Below are positions 1-6,415 of a stretch of DNA of 23,176 nucleotides, in pieces. Location: the NCBI GenBank assembly GCA_964534095.1, contig CAZHPF010000006.1, forward strand, positions 1 through 23,176, written 5' to 3'. Every line of letters starts with the position of its first letter. Position 1 is the first letter of the stretch. The notes below the pieces were generated by a model. It had not been told where the DNA came from, searched no databases, and was given only the letters and a program-made list of their open reading frames with translations. The translations under genes and the position numbers were made by a program. The DNA comes from CALMSM01 sp964534095. GTDB lineage: Bacteria > Patescibacteriota > Saccharimonadia > Saccharimonadales > CALMSM01.

Positions 1-1
1 C

Positions 2-163
2 GAAGAAGGAAATATCTTAGGCACGAACAGCAATGTAGGCAACATAGCCGCAGCTACGGCTGGTGGCACCAAACTTGGGTGGTTATGGTGGCTGCTCATT
101 CCCCTCGGCCTCCTCGTTCTATACTTCTTACTCAAGCGAAGAAAAGATCAAGACGAAGCGTAG
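2..163 (+). CDS. C-terminal end of a membrane-anchored protein (5' truncated by window)
   Basis: An open frame enters from the left edge and ends at TAG 161-163, giving 53 residues. The visible part is a Gly/Ala/Asn-rich linker, then one hydrophobic segment of about 20 residues (WLWWLLIPLGLLVLYFLL), then a short basic tail (KRRKD) and an acidic end. This hydrophobic stretch plus positive tail is the usual C-terminal stop-transfer anchor of a surface protein, with the bulk outside and the tail in the cytoplasm. No LPXTG sortase motif is visible in the part present. The function of the missing N-terminal portion cannot be told. The gene converges on the GNAT gene, with only 3 bases between the two stops. 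Confidence 0.6.
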   Translation, partial: EEGNILGTNSNVGNIAAATAGGTKLGWLWWLLIPLGLLVLYFLLKRRKDQDEA

Positions 164-166
164 TAA

Positions 167-712
167 TTATTGCCCTGGGATTGTTTCAGGAGCACGAGTA
201 TTGTTTCTGACCATTCGCAGGTCATACGTACCGGTTCCATCATCTTTTGTATAGGCTCGTATATTATTCGGATAGAAAGCGTTTTTGGCGTAAAACCTTA
301 TGGCGCGTAGGTTTTCTCCCCAAACCCACAAATAGACTGCTCGGGCATCAGCCAAAGGAGGACTGGCCAAGGCAGCTTCCATAAGTACCGGACCTACTCC
401 CGCGCCATGCATATCCTTGGCTACATATAGCTTGCGGAGCTCTTTAACCTCGGGTGGCATTCCAATTTCACCGGCACCAGCCTGAGAATAGCCAACAATC
501 CGTTCACCGATCCTCGCCACCAGGATAGTGTCGACAGCGCTGGCTTCTACAAGCTGAGGTGCATACTCCAACTCCTGAGCCGTGACTTCATATGCTGAAA
601 GATCCCAGCCATAGGTATCGATATAAGCGCTCACAGCAAACCGCGCCAAATCAGGAATATCATCGGCGACTAGAGGCTCTACTGCAATTTCACCATCTAC
701 AAATCCCGGCAT
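167..712 (-). CDS. GNAT-family N-acetyltransferase
   Basis: 181 residues, the usual size of a single-domain GNAT enzyme, which moves an acetyl group from acetyl-CoA to an amine. The acetyl-CoA pyrophosphate-binding motif A is visible as ELRKLYVAKDMHGAGVG (residues 91-107; the Q/R-x-x-G-x-G/A element is HGAGVG). Motif B follows as a beta strand plus helix, WVWGENLRAIRFYAKNAF (129-146), where N134 and the FY pair are typical. The substrate is not predictable. It begins 8 bases after the stop of the 392-residue gene upstream on the same strand, with no strong Shine-Dalgarno site, so it is probably co-transcribed and translationally coupled with it. The family call is good; whether it modifies a small molecule or a protein is open. 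Confidence 0.85.
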   Translation of the reverse strand: MPGFVDGEIAVEPLVADDIPDLARFAVSAYIDTYGWDLSAYEVTAQELEYAPQLVEASAVDTILVARIGERIVGYSQAGAGEIGMPPEVKELRKLYVAKDMHGAGVGPVLMEAALASPPLADARAVYLWVWGENLRAIRFYAKNAFYPNNIRAYTKDDGTGTYDLRMVRNNTRAPETIPGQ

Positions 713-720
713 ATCTATAT

Positions 721-1899
721 TTACCTATCACGATTACGAAGAATAGAACGAAGAACAGAAGAAAGCGAACGAGGCGGCTCATCAGCGCAGACTAACGGAG
801 GAAAGCCTCTGTTATCAGGAGCAATCACATCGAGACCTATCACCACTGGCCTACCACTAACCAACATATTGAGGATTTCATCTATGTCAAAATGCCCTCC
901 CACGGCAACACCGCCCACATCAGCATATCCGTCCGAGTGACGGGTCGGTGACATCTCCGATGCATACTGCCGATCGGCAGCCGCTCCTCCAGAGGAGATC
1001 CACGCATCCACGCCTCCACCATGCTCGGCCAGGTTATCAAGACCAAAGAAAGGCCCGGTCGCCTCGACAACAATGCTGTGGCGGAACCTCCCCTTTTGTG
1101 CCGTAGAAGTCGTTAGGATAGGCGCATGCGGTGTAATTGGGAGCGGACGGAGCCTTTCCGCGTATGACGCAGCATCCGCAAAAGCCATATCGGCCACCAT
1201 GACATTTGTAAGGTTCAACATCGTCACATTTGCGTCATAAGAGTCCAAGGCAGCGCCTAGGAGCTGCATGTCCCATGTATTGGTTATATCCCCAACCCAT
1301 GGGATGATAGCTTTTTGGCGGGCAGCTTTATGAGCGGCAGTATATTCAGCATCGCCCCCTCCCATAGGGTGGGAGCGGCCAGAGAGCTCCCAGTCACGTA
1401 CTTGGTCTTCGATTCTCCGAAGTACGATTTGCTCAGCCTTGGTGCCACCTCCGGCTAGCGCCTCGTCAAGCCCCATCAGCGTATACCATTCGGACACCGT
1501 CTCAGCCTCACGCAGACTAGCTACATATTTAGCCATAAACGCACACATTTCAGGAGATCGGTCGAGCAGTATGATGGTTTCTTCGGGCATGAAAGGCAAT
1601 GCAGCGGTCAAGGAGCTTTCTCCTATTACGACAGCCACACGATTTGTCGCATCACGGTATTCTGCGGTGTGCTCGCGCACCCCTATCTGGACAAAATACG
1701 GCGCTACACCGTCGTTAGAGGCTGCTTCGTCGTTAGAGATAGTATAGCGCACAGCGTCTAAGTTCACCCAGCCTGGGAGAGGAGGGGCAATATCAGCCAG
1801 CGCATGAAGTGGCTCGCTGGGCGCAAGAGTATCAGGAAGTTTTTCGTCGGCGAGCGGAACCGCTTGGGCGCTCACCTCAATAGATGTATACGATAACAT
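721..1899 (-). CDS. Unknown protein with a methyltransferase-like Rossmann segment
   Basis: 392 residues, not recognised as a named family. Residues 87-113 (RVAVVIGESSLTAALPF, then IILLDRS) look like the first beta strand and glycine loop plus the acidic end of strand 2 of a class I SAM-dependent methyltransferase. Residues 222-234 (DANVTMLNLTNVM) could be the motif IV strand. The typical G-x-G loop is degenerate (GESS), so catalysis is uncertain. No signal peptide or membrane segment is visible. The ATG at 1899 lies 8 bases after a well-formed -10 box, implying a leaderless mRNA, and the gene leads a two-gene unit with the GNAT acetyltransferase. A nucleotide-binding protein of another Rossmann type is an equal alternative. 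Confidence 0.55.
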   Translation of the reverse strand: MLSYTSIEVSAQAVPLADEKLPDTLAPSEPLHALADIAPPLPGWVNLDAVRYTISNDEAASNDGVAPYFVQIGVREHTAEYRDATNRVAVVIGESSLTAALPFMPEETIILLDRSPEMCAFMAKYVASLREAETVSEWYTLMGLDEALAGGGTKAEQIVLRRIEDQVRDWELSGRSHPMGGGDAEYTAAHKAARQKAIIPWVGDITNTWDMQLLGAALDSYDANVTMLNLTNVMVADMAFADAASYAERLRPLPITPHAPILTTSTAQKGRFRHSIVVEATGPFFGLDNLAEHGGGVDAWISSGGAAADRQYASEMSPTRHSDGYADVGGVAVGGHFDIDEILNMLVSGRPVVIGLDVIAPDNRGFPPLVCADEPPRSLSSVLRSILRNRDR

Positions 1900-1907
1900 A
1901 ACGGTGG

Positions 1908-1936
1908 ACTATACCACTGTTTTGCCACATATGCAA
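1908..1936 (-). promoter_or_regulatory. Sigma-70 type promoter of the 392-residue gene
   Basis: On the minus strand: -35 TTGCAT (1936-1931), 17-bp spacer, -10 TATAGT (1913-1908). Only 8 bases separate the -10 from the ATG at 1899, so transcription should start at or next to the start codon. Confidence 0.7.
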
Positions 1937-2018
1937 GCTTAAATTGTGCTAGACTGCATATAACTAGTAAATGCACTGCTTCAGCATACAAAAAAGGGCT
2001 ACTTGGTAAGGCTGAATA

Positions 2019-2255
2019 CTATCCCCAACGGCTATCGCCCTGCTGTTCTGTATCAGCTTGCTGTGCTCGCTCCTGTGCTGCGTCGGCATCGCCCACTTCA
2101 AGCGCATCGCCGCTTGGAAGTTCTTCAGGAGTATCTCCTAAGACACCTTCAACAAGTCCTACGTTTTCGGCCAACCACGCTGCAGCCGCTGTCTCTTCAT
2201 CGGCTCGCGACATACGAGGAGGCCGATCGCCTGTGTTTCGTCCGTTATCACCCAT
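2019..2255 (-). CDS. Small acidic protein of unknown function
   Basis: 78 residues, rich in Asp, Glu, Ala, Gly and Gln, with few hydrophobic positions except a short helix-like stretch (AAAAWLAENVGLVEGVL) in the middle. It is probably mostly disordered. The start was placed at the internal ATG 2255 rather than the upstream in-frame ATG at 2276, because AAAGGAGAAGG lies 7-8 bases before it as a strong Shine-Dalgarno site, and the upstream ATG overlaps that site. It is the third gene of a minus-strand operon, 50 bases after the 370-residue gene. No family was recognised. Its role may be as an adaptor or partner of the two large proteins upstream, but that is only context. Confidence 0.6.
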   Translation of the reverse strand: MGDNGRNTGDRPPRMSRADEETAAAAWLAENVGLVEGVLGDTPEELPSGDALEVGDADAAQERAQQADTEQQGDSRWG

Positions 2256-2305
2256 AATATTACCTTCTCCTTTCAAACTTAATATTCTTCTTGACCACTT
2301 ATGTA

Positions 2306-3418
2306 CTAACCGCTGGTAGTGTCCATTGCCTGTATGTTCCTTGTGACATAAAAGTACCCACGACCACCCGATGATTTCGGTTTATAAAATACGATCGAGT
2401 GTTCAGCCGTTGCCTGCGGTCGCTCAGTATAGGCGTGAACCGCGTTACCGCTGGCCAGCCTCCGTATTTCGTCTTCGGAAAGAGGCACAAGGGCAGTTGA
2501 GCCCAAGATACGCTCGGCGACACCACGCATAAGGGATTTGATGTTTGGATGAGCTGAACTGACGCCTTTGTAGGCTTCTTCGAATTCGGCGTATCCAAGG
2601 ATGCGGGCAAGTTCCAGCTCAGGGACATCAAACGCATCTGCATTAGACTTGTCATAAAAACGAACTGCCAACTCTTTTTTAGAAGCATCGACTCTTCCTA
2701 CGGCAGTTACGAGGCTATACCATCCACGTTGGGCTGGGTCGAGTGAATCATCGCCGATATAGACTAACTGGGCAGGGCTTTCCACGTCAGAACGATACTC
2801 GTGAACTATCGCTTGCAGCTCTGCGGGGAGCTGCTTAACGAGCATACCGCGTGGTGTTAATTGAACAGCCTCTTTCACTACGCCGTCGTGTACCGTGACG
2901 TCTATAGATTCGTAGATGCTATAGCCAGTTGTATTCGGACTAACATCAGAAGCATCTATCAGCATATGACCCGAGAATCGGGTAGCTTCCAACTCGGTGC
3001 TTGTAAGTAGGTCTAGCACTGTACCCCCTAAGTGGGTATTTACGGTCTCGAGGGTTGCTTTAGCTTCGCGCAGCTCCAAAACCTCACGACGCCGCGCTTC
3101 TTCTAACCCACCTTCACTATAACGGTGCAGGGAATCAGCAAACGCTTCATCGTCCATCTTTAACACTTCAGCACGCATGCGGCTTACGTCACCCATTGTC
3201 CAGCCATCAATGTCAGTTAACGCGCTCCCAGTTCCATCCGGATCGGGATGCAGTACACGCTCTAACGACCTCAGAATAGAACTCACCACCATACGCGCAT
3301 CTTCAGACGCGAGGCTCCCAAGCATCTCGGGACTTATTCCAAGCTGCCAAAACTCTGCTTCTGGCCCACGTGGCACAAGCTCGCCAAATTCATGATCAGT
3401 TCCTACGGCATATACCAT
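2306..3418 (-). CDS. Unknown protein with a possible degenerate N-terminal J-domain
   Basis: 370 residues, no named family recognised. Residues 23-100 resemble a J-domain in order: FWQLGIS start, a helix ending SSILRSLERVLHPD with the HPD tripeptide at 57-59, an acidic loop, then a helix around DDEAFADSLHRY (89-100) like J-domain helix III. In true DnaJ proteins HPD contacts Hsp70. Basic residues before it are fewer here, so the match may be chance. The remainder is mixed alpha/beta with a coiled stretch (LEEARRREVLELREAKATLE). No signal peptide or membrane segment was seen. It lies 13 bases after the 330-residue acidic protein and is surely in its operon. If the J-domain is real, this would be an Hsp70 co-chaperone for an unknown client. 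Confidence 0.6.
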   Translation of the reverse strand: MVYAVGTDHEFGELVPRGPEAEFWQLGISPEMLGSLASEDARMVVSSILRSLERVLHPDPDGTGSALTDIDGWTMGDVSRMRAEVLKMDDEAFADSLHRYSEGGLEEARRREVLELREAKATLETVNTHLGGTVLDLLTSTELEATRFSGHMLIDASDVSPNTTGYSIYESIDVTVHDGVVKEAVQLTPRGMLVKQLPAELQAIVHEYRSDVESPAQLVYIGDDSLDPAQRGWYSLVTAVGRVDASKKELAVRFYDKSNADAFDVPELELARILGYAEFEEAYKGVSSAHPNIKSLMRGVAERILGSTALVPLSEDEIRRLASGNAVHAYTERPQATAEHSIVFYKPKSSGGRGYFYVTRNIQAMDTTSG

Positions 3419-3431
3419 TGTCTCAGCTCGA

Positions 3432-4424
3432 TTACACTACGAACTCTTCGCCCGATTCATCTGCCACGGTACGTTCTTCGGCATCTTGTCTATCAACGCC
3501 TTCTGCCCATGCAGCCCACTCATCTTTTTCTTCATCTTCTTCTGCAAACACTTGCTGATACGCAGCAACTAAATCTTTAGCGGGCATCTCGGCGTACGCA
3601 GCGTTGCTTCGGTGAGCGATTTCTTCTAGCTCCCCTTCGTCTGCAGCCTCTAGGCGTTCAGCCAACTCCCTCAAAGCAACCTCACCACCATCGGCGATAT
3701 CGATATCCCAAACCTGCGCAATATCTTCCAAATCAGCTCCACTCAGCTCATAGCCCTCAACCAGCTCCTCAATTTTCTTGAGGAAAGCTACTTCTTCCGG
3801 ACTGATTGTATAGGCTGGAGCATCCTCATCAGTGCCAGCATGGACTGCGTCTTGCAGTTCCTCTCTTACTTCTTCTTGAACATGACGGGTATGGTCTCTA
3901 TCAGCAGCTTCACGTTGAGCTGCTTCTTCTGCTTCCGCCTCAACATCTTCAGAGACTACTGCCTCACGTAGTCCAGCTAGCTCGTTCGTTTCGATATCTT
4001 CGAGCCTTTCTAGAACTACTCGTAGCGCATGAAGACCCCCCAAATCTACGTCTATACCCATAACTTCTGCCAACTCACGTATATCGGCATTTGAGAGCCC
4101 CCGCAGTTGAAGCACTTCAGTTAATGCGTCGATTGTGTCAGCTTCTTCTGTTAGATGCCCGTCAATAGGCACTTCACCCGCTACCGCTAGTGTGGTTGAT
4201 AAACGCATGGCCACCCGGGCACTATCAGCATCTTCGTGGCGAACGACCGTCTCTACTACTAGTAGAGGATGGACTGCTATGCCCCCCCCCCGACGAATCG
4301 CGTCTGAATATAACTCAACTGCAAGCGCCTGGTCTTCAGGCTCCAGTCCTGCACCCCGTACAACTTCTAGCGCAGCGCTTTGCTCCTCACCCCTTAGTTC
4401 TACCGCTTTTCCTGGATCTCCCAT
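3432..4424 (-). CDS. Acidic unknown protein with an internal duplication and a poly-G tract
   Basis: 330 residues, strongly acidic, no family recognised. Two segments align: about 101-155 (LSNADIRELAEVMGIDV, then GGLHALRVVLERLED) and about 217-272 (LSGADLEDIAQVWDIDI, then GGEVALRELAERLEA). This indicates a duplicated helical domain of about 55 residues, separated by a very charged Glu/Ala linker (157-195). Codons 45-48 (RGGG) are encoded by a run of ten G (plus-strand C 4282-4291). Losing one base gives an immediate TAG, and gaining one gives a TGA about 20 codons on, so the gene could be switched off by slippage. A Shine-Dalgarno AAGGA precedes the ATG. First gene of a three-gene operon, with a consensus promoter overlapping a palindrome. 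Confidence 0.65.
   Translation of the reverse strand: MGDPGKAVELRGEEQSAALEVVRGAGLEPEDQALAVELYSDAIRRGGGIAVHPLLVVETVVRHEDADSARVAMRLSTTLAVAGEVPIDGHLTEEADTIDALTEVLQLRGLSNADIRELAEVMGIDVDLGGLHALRVVLERLEDIETNELAGLREAVVSEDVEAEAEEAAQREAADRDHTRHVQEEVREELQDAVHAGTDEDAPAYTISPEEVAFLKKIEELVEGYELSGADLEDIAQVWDIDIADGGEVALRELAERLEAADEGELEEIAHRSNAAYAEMPAKDLVAAYQQVFAEEDEEKDEWAAWAEGVDRQDAEERTVADESGEEFVV
4282..4291. repeat. C10/G10 homopolymer inside the 330-residue gene
   Basis: Ten consecutive C on the plus strand (ten G in the coding sense), encoding part of RRGGG near residue 46. It is one of three such exact 10-mers in the window, all inside genes. Confidence 0.95.
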
Positions 4425-4461
4425 ACTTGTTCCTTGTCCTATTCGTCTTAAATCGAGCTTT

Positions 4462-4490
4462 ACTATAATTAGTTATCTATGATTTGTCAA
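4462..4490 (-). promoter_or_regulatory. Promoter of the 330/370/78-residue operon
   Basis: Minus strand: -35 TTGACA (4490-4485), exact 17-bp spacer, -10 TATAGT (4467-4462). Transcription would start near 4455, leaving a leader of about 30 nt with a Shine-Dalgarno site. The -35 forms half of the adjacent palindrome. Confidence 0.75.
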
Positions 4491-4501
4491 CCAGGTTGAC
4501 A
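4485..4501. promoter_or_regulatory. Perfect 17-bp palindrome, candidate operator
   Basis: TGTCAACC-A-GGTTGACA is an 8-1-8 perfect inverted repeat. Its left arm is the -35 of the minus-strand promoter. Its right arm contains TTGACA reading toward the ABC exporter, but no good -10 follows at normal distance. Position and symmetry fit a dimeric repressor site. No regulator gene lies next to it. Confidence 0.6.
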
Positions 4502-4504
4502 TAA

Positions 4505-4530
4505 CAGATTCTAGGCCAGGGAGTAATCTG
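4505..4530. repeat. Inverted repeat upstream of the ABC exporter
   Basis: CAGATT (4505-4510) and AATCTG (4525-4530) are exact inverted arms, 14 bases apart. They lie just before the proposed exporter promoter. Could be a second regulator site or a weak hairpin. Confidence 0.35.
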
Positions 4531-4531
4531 T

Positions 4532-4561
4532 TTGACTGTTCTAAGACTTTAAGGTTAAAAT
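4532..4561 (+). promoter_or_regulatory. Probable promoter of the drrAB-type exporter
   Basis: -35 TTGACT (4532-4537), 18-bp spacer, -10 TAAAAT (4556-4561). The start would be near 4568, giving a short leader with the Shine-Dalgarno GAGGAG (4581-4586) before the ATG at 4593. Confidence 0.55.
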
Positions 4562-4592
4562 TGAGGAATCCAATAACTTAGAGGAGAAATAC

Positions 4593-5561
4593 ATGGCAAA
4601 ACAAACTGCGTATGCCATTGAGGTAAAAGGGCTAAAAAAAGCCTACAAAAACCTTAAGGTACTGAAAGGGGTTAGCTTTAGTGTTAAGCACGGCACTGTA
4701 CTAGCGCTGCTTGGCCCCAACGGAGCTGGCAAAACAACTATTGTCAAAATCCTTAGCACGCTGTTGCCGTCAGATGGCGGCCGCGCCTCTATTGCTGGCC
4801 ATGATATCGTCAAAGACTCCAGCGGGGTACGTTCCAGCATAGGCCTGACCGGACAATACGCTGCCGTAGATGAATACCTCACTGGCAAAGAAAATTTGTA
4901 CATGATCGGCCGGTTGTACCGTATGAGCAAGCTCGATGCCACCACCCGCGCCGATGAACTTTTAGAACGGTTTGACCTCGTCGATGCTTCCACCCGTCCG
5001 GTCAAGACATACTCTGGTGGCATGCGGCGTCGGCTCGACCTGGCTATGAGCCTTATTGCCAACCCGCCTGTTATTTTTCTGGACGAGCCCACCACCGGGC
5101 TTGATCCGCGCAGCCGTCTCACTATGTGGAATATCATCAAAGAGATGGCTCAAGCCGGTACGACGATTCTCCTGACCACACAATACATGGAAGAGGCCGA
5201 CCAGCTAGCCGATAATATCGTAGTAATTGACCACGGTAAAGTTATAGCCGAGGGCACAGCCAAGCAGTTGAAAGCCAAAGTCGGCTCTGAACGGATTGAG
5301 CTAACAATCGACAAAAAAAGTGACTTTGAACAAGCTGTCAAAGCAGTTGATAATAAAAAGCTGCAGCACGACGCCGAGACACGCAGTATCAGTATTGCCG
5401 CAAAAGACGGCGTCAGTGAACTGCGCAAAACTCTGCAACAGCTAGAGAAAAAAGGCGTTGACGTCGCCAACATTTCACTCCACCAGCCGACTCTTGACGA
5501 CGTCTTTCTGTCATTAACCGGTCACGGCACAAAAGCCACAGAAAAGAAGGAGCAAGCATGA
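4593..5561 (+). CDS. DrrA-type ABC transporter ATP-binding protein
   Basis: 322 residues. ATPase subunit that powers an ABC-2 exporter at the inner face of the membrane. Walker A GPNGAGKTT (41-49), the signature SGGMRRRLDLA (141-151) and Walker B VIFLDEPTTGLD (160-171) are all present. The switch region reads TTQYMEEADQLAD, with Gln where most ABC proteins have His, as is usual in the daunorubicin-resistance DrrA group. The C-terminal domain (about 215-322) also fits that group. A strong GAGGAG ribosome site fixes the start. Its stop overlaps the start of the permease gene (ATGA), so the two are coupled. Substrate unknown; this family exports drugs, lipids or polysaccharide precursors. Confidence 0.93.
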   Translation: MAKQTAYAIEVKGLKKAYKNLKVLKGVSFSVKHGTVLALLGPNGAGKTTIVKILSTLLPSDGGRASIAGHDIVKDSSGVRSSIGLTGQYAAVDEYLTGKENLYMIGRLYRMSKLDATTRADELLERFDLVDASTRPVKTYSGGMRRRLDLAMSLIANPPVIFLDEPTTGLDPRSRLTMWNIIKEMAQAGTTILLTTQYMEEADQLADNIVVIDHGKVIAEGTAKQLKAKVGSERIELTIDKKSDFEQAVKAVDNKKLQHDAETRSISIAAKDGVSELRKTLQQLEKKGVDVANISLHQPTLDDVFLSLTGHGTKATEKKEQA

Positions 5562-6340
5562 AGCCAAAATCTCTCTCACCGTATTGGTTAATTAACGACG
5601 CGTGGCTCATGACCAAGCGCAGTATCACTCACATTATCCGCAGCCTCGACCAAGTCATGTCGCTAATTATGTTTCCCATCATGTTTATGCTGTTAAATCG
5701 TTATGTTCTCGGTGGTGCTATCGACACCGGTGACGTAACATACGTGAATTACCTATTTGCCGGCATCTTGGTTCAAACCCTGGCATTCGGCGCTAACTAC
5801 ACCACTATAAACTTGGCTGTAGACATGAAAGAAGGCATCGTAGACCGCTTTCGATCGCTCCCCATGGCCAGTAGCGCACTGCTAGTAGGCCATATCATCG
5901 CTGATATGGTCCGCAACATTATATCCGGTATCATCATCGTGCTAGTCGGATTTTTGGTAGGCTTTCGACCAAGTGCCAGCATTGGAGAATGGGCATCGGT
6001 CTTTGGGCTAGCCATGCTATTAACTCTGGCGATTTCCTGGCTTTCTGCTATCTTGGGACTCCTTGTCAAAAGCCTGGAGGCTGCCCAGTGGGTCGGGTTT
6101 GTCCTCATTTTCCCGCTGACGTTTATCTCCAGTGCATTCGTACCGACCGCTACCATGCCGCGTGCACTTCGCGCCTTTGCCGAGAACCAACCGCTTACGC
6201 ATGTCATTGATACCATGCGCTCGTTGTTGGTTGGAACACCGCTCGACAGCTCGGGCTGGCTATCTGTCGTATGGTGTGTTGGCATCGTCGCTGTATCTGC
6301 ACCACTAGCAGTATGGATGTTCCGCAAACGCTCCGCTTAG
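5558..6340 (+). CDS. DrrB-type ABC-2 family transporter permease
   Basis: 260 residues, the normal length of an ABC-2 permease. About six hydrophobic segments are visible, beginning at VMSLIMFPIMFMLLN (about residues 33-47) and ending at VVWCVGIVAVSAPLAVWMF, followed by the basic end RKRSA. The conserved loop with PxxFISSAFVP, here PLTFISSAFVPTATMP, is typical of the ABC-2 family. It forms the membrane channel for the DrrA-type ATPase encoded just upstream, with a 4-base ATGA overlap. The exported substrate cannot be deduced. No further gene is tightly linked, as the next gene has its own promoter. Confidence 0.9.
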   Translation: MKPKSLSPYWLINDAWLMTKRSITHIIRSLDQVMSLIMFPIMFMLLNRYVLGGAIDTGDVTYVNYLFAGILVQTLAFGANYTTINLAVDMKEGIVDRFRSLPMASSALLVGHIIADMVRNIISGIIIVLVGFLVGFRPSASIGEWASVFGLAMLLTLAISWLSAILGLLVKSLEAAQWVGFVLIFPLTFISSAFVPTATMPRALRAFAENQPLTHVIDTMRSLLVGTPLDSSGWLSVVWCVGIVAVSAPLAVWMFRKRSA

Positions 6341-6379
6341 GCTGTGCCCGCTTAAAACGATACAAAGCATAAAAGGTGC

Positions 6380-6408
6380 TTGCATGTTTTTTATAAACAT
6401 GTTATAAT
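6380..6408 (+). promoter_or_regulatory. Promoter of the AAA+ ATPase gene, leaderless
   Basis: -35 TTGCAT (6380-6385), 17-bp spacer, consensus -10 TATAAT (6403-6408). The ATG at 6416 comes 7 bases after the -10, where transcription itself should begin. Confidence 0.8.
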
Positions 6409-6415
6409 GGAGACT

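Noticed and set aside
1985..2018. Terminator of the three-gene minus operon ending in TTTTTT
   Set aside because: The T-run is present but no stem of more than 3 pairs precedes it.
2299..2688. 129-codon minus-strand frame
   Set aside because: Overlaps the 370-residue gene in another frame, with no ribosome site and no recognisable motif.
6380..6415. TTG start extending the AAA+ ATPase by 12 residues
   Set aside because: The segment is the promoter itself (-35 and -10), so it cannot be translated from that transcript.
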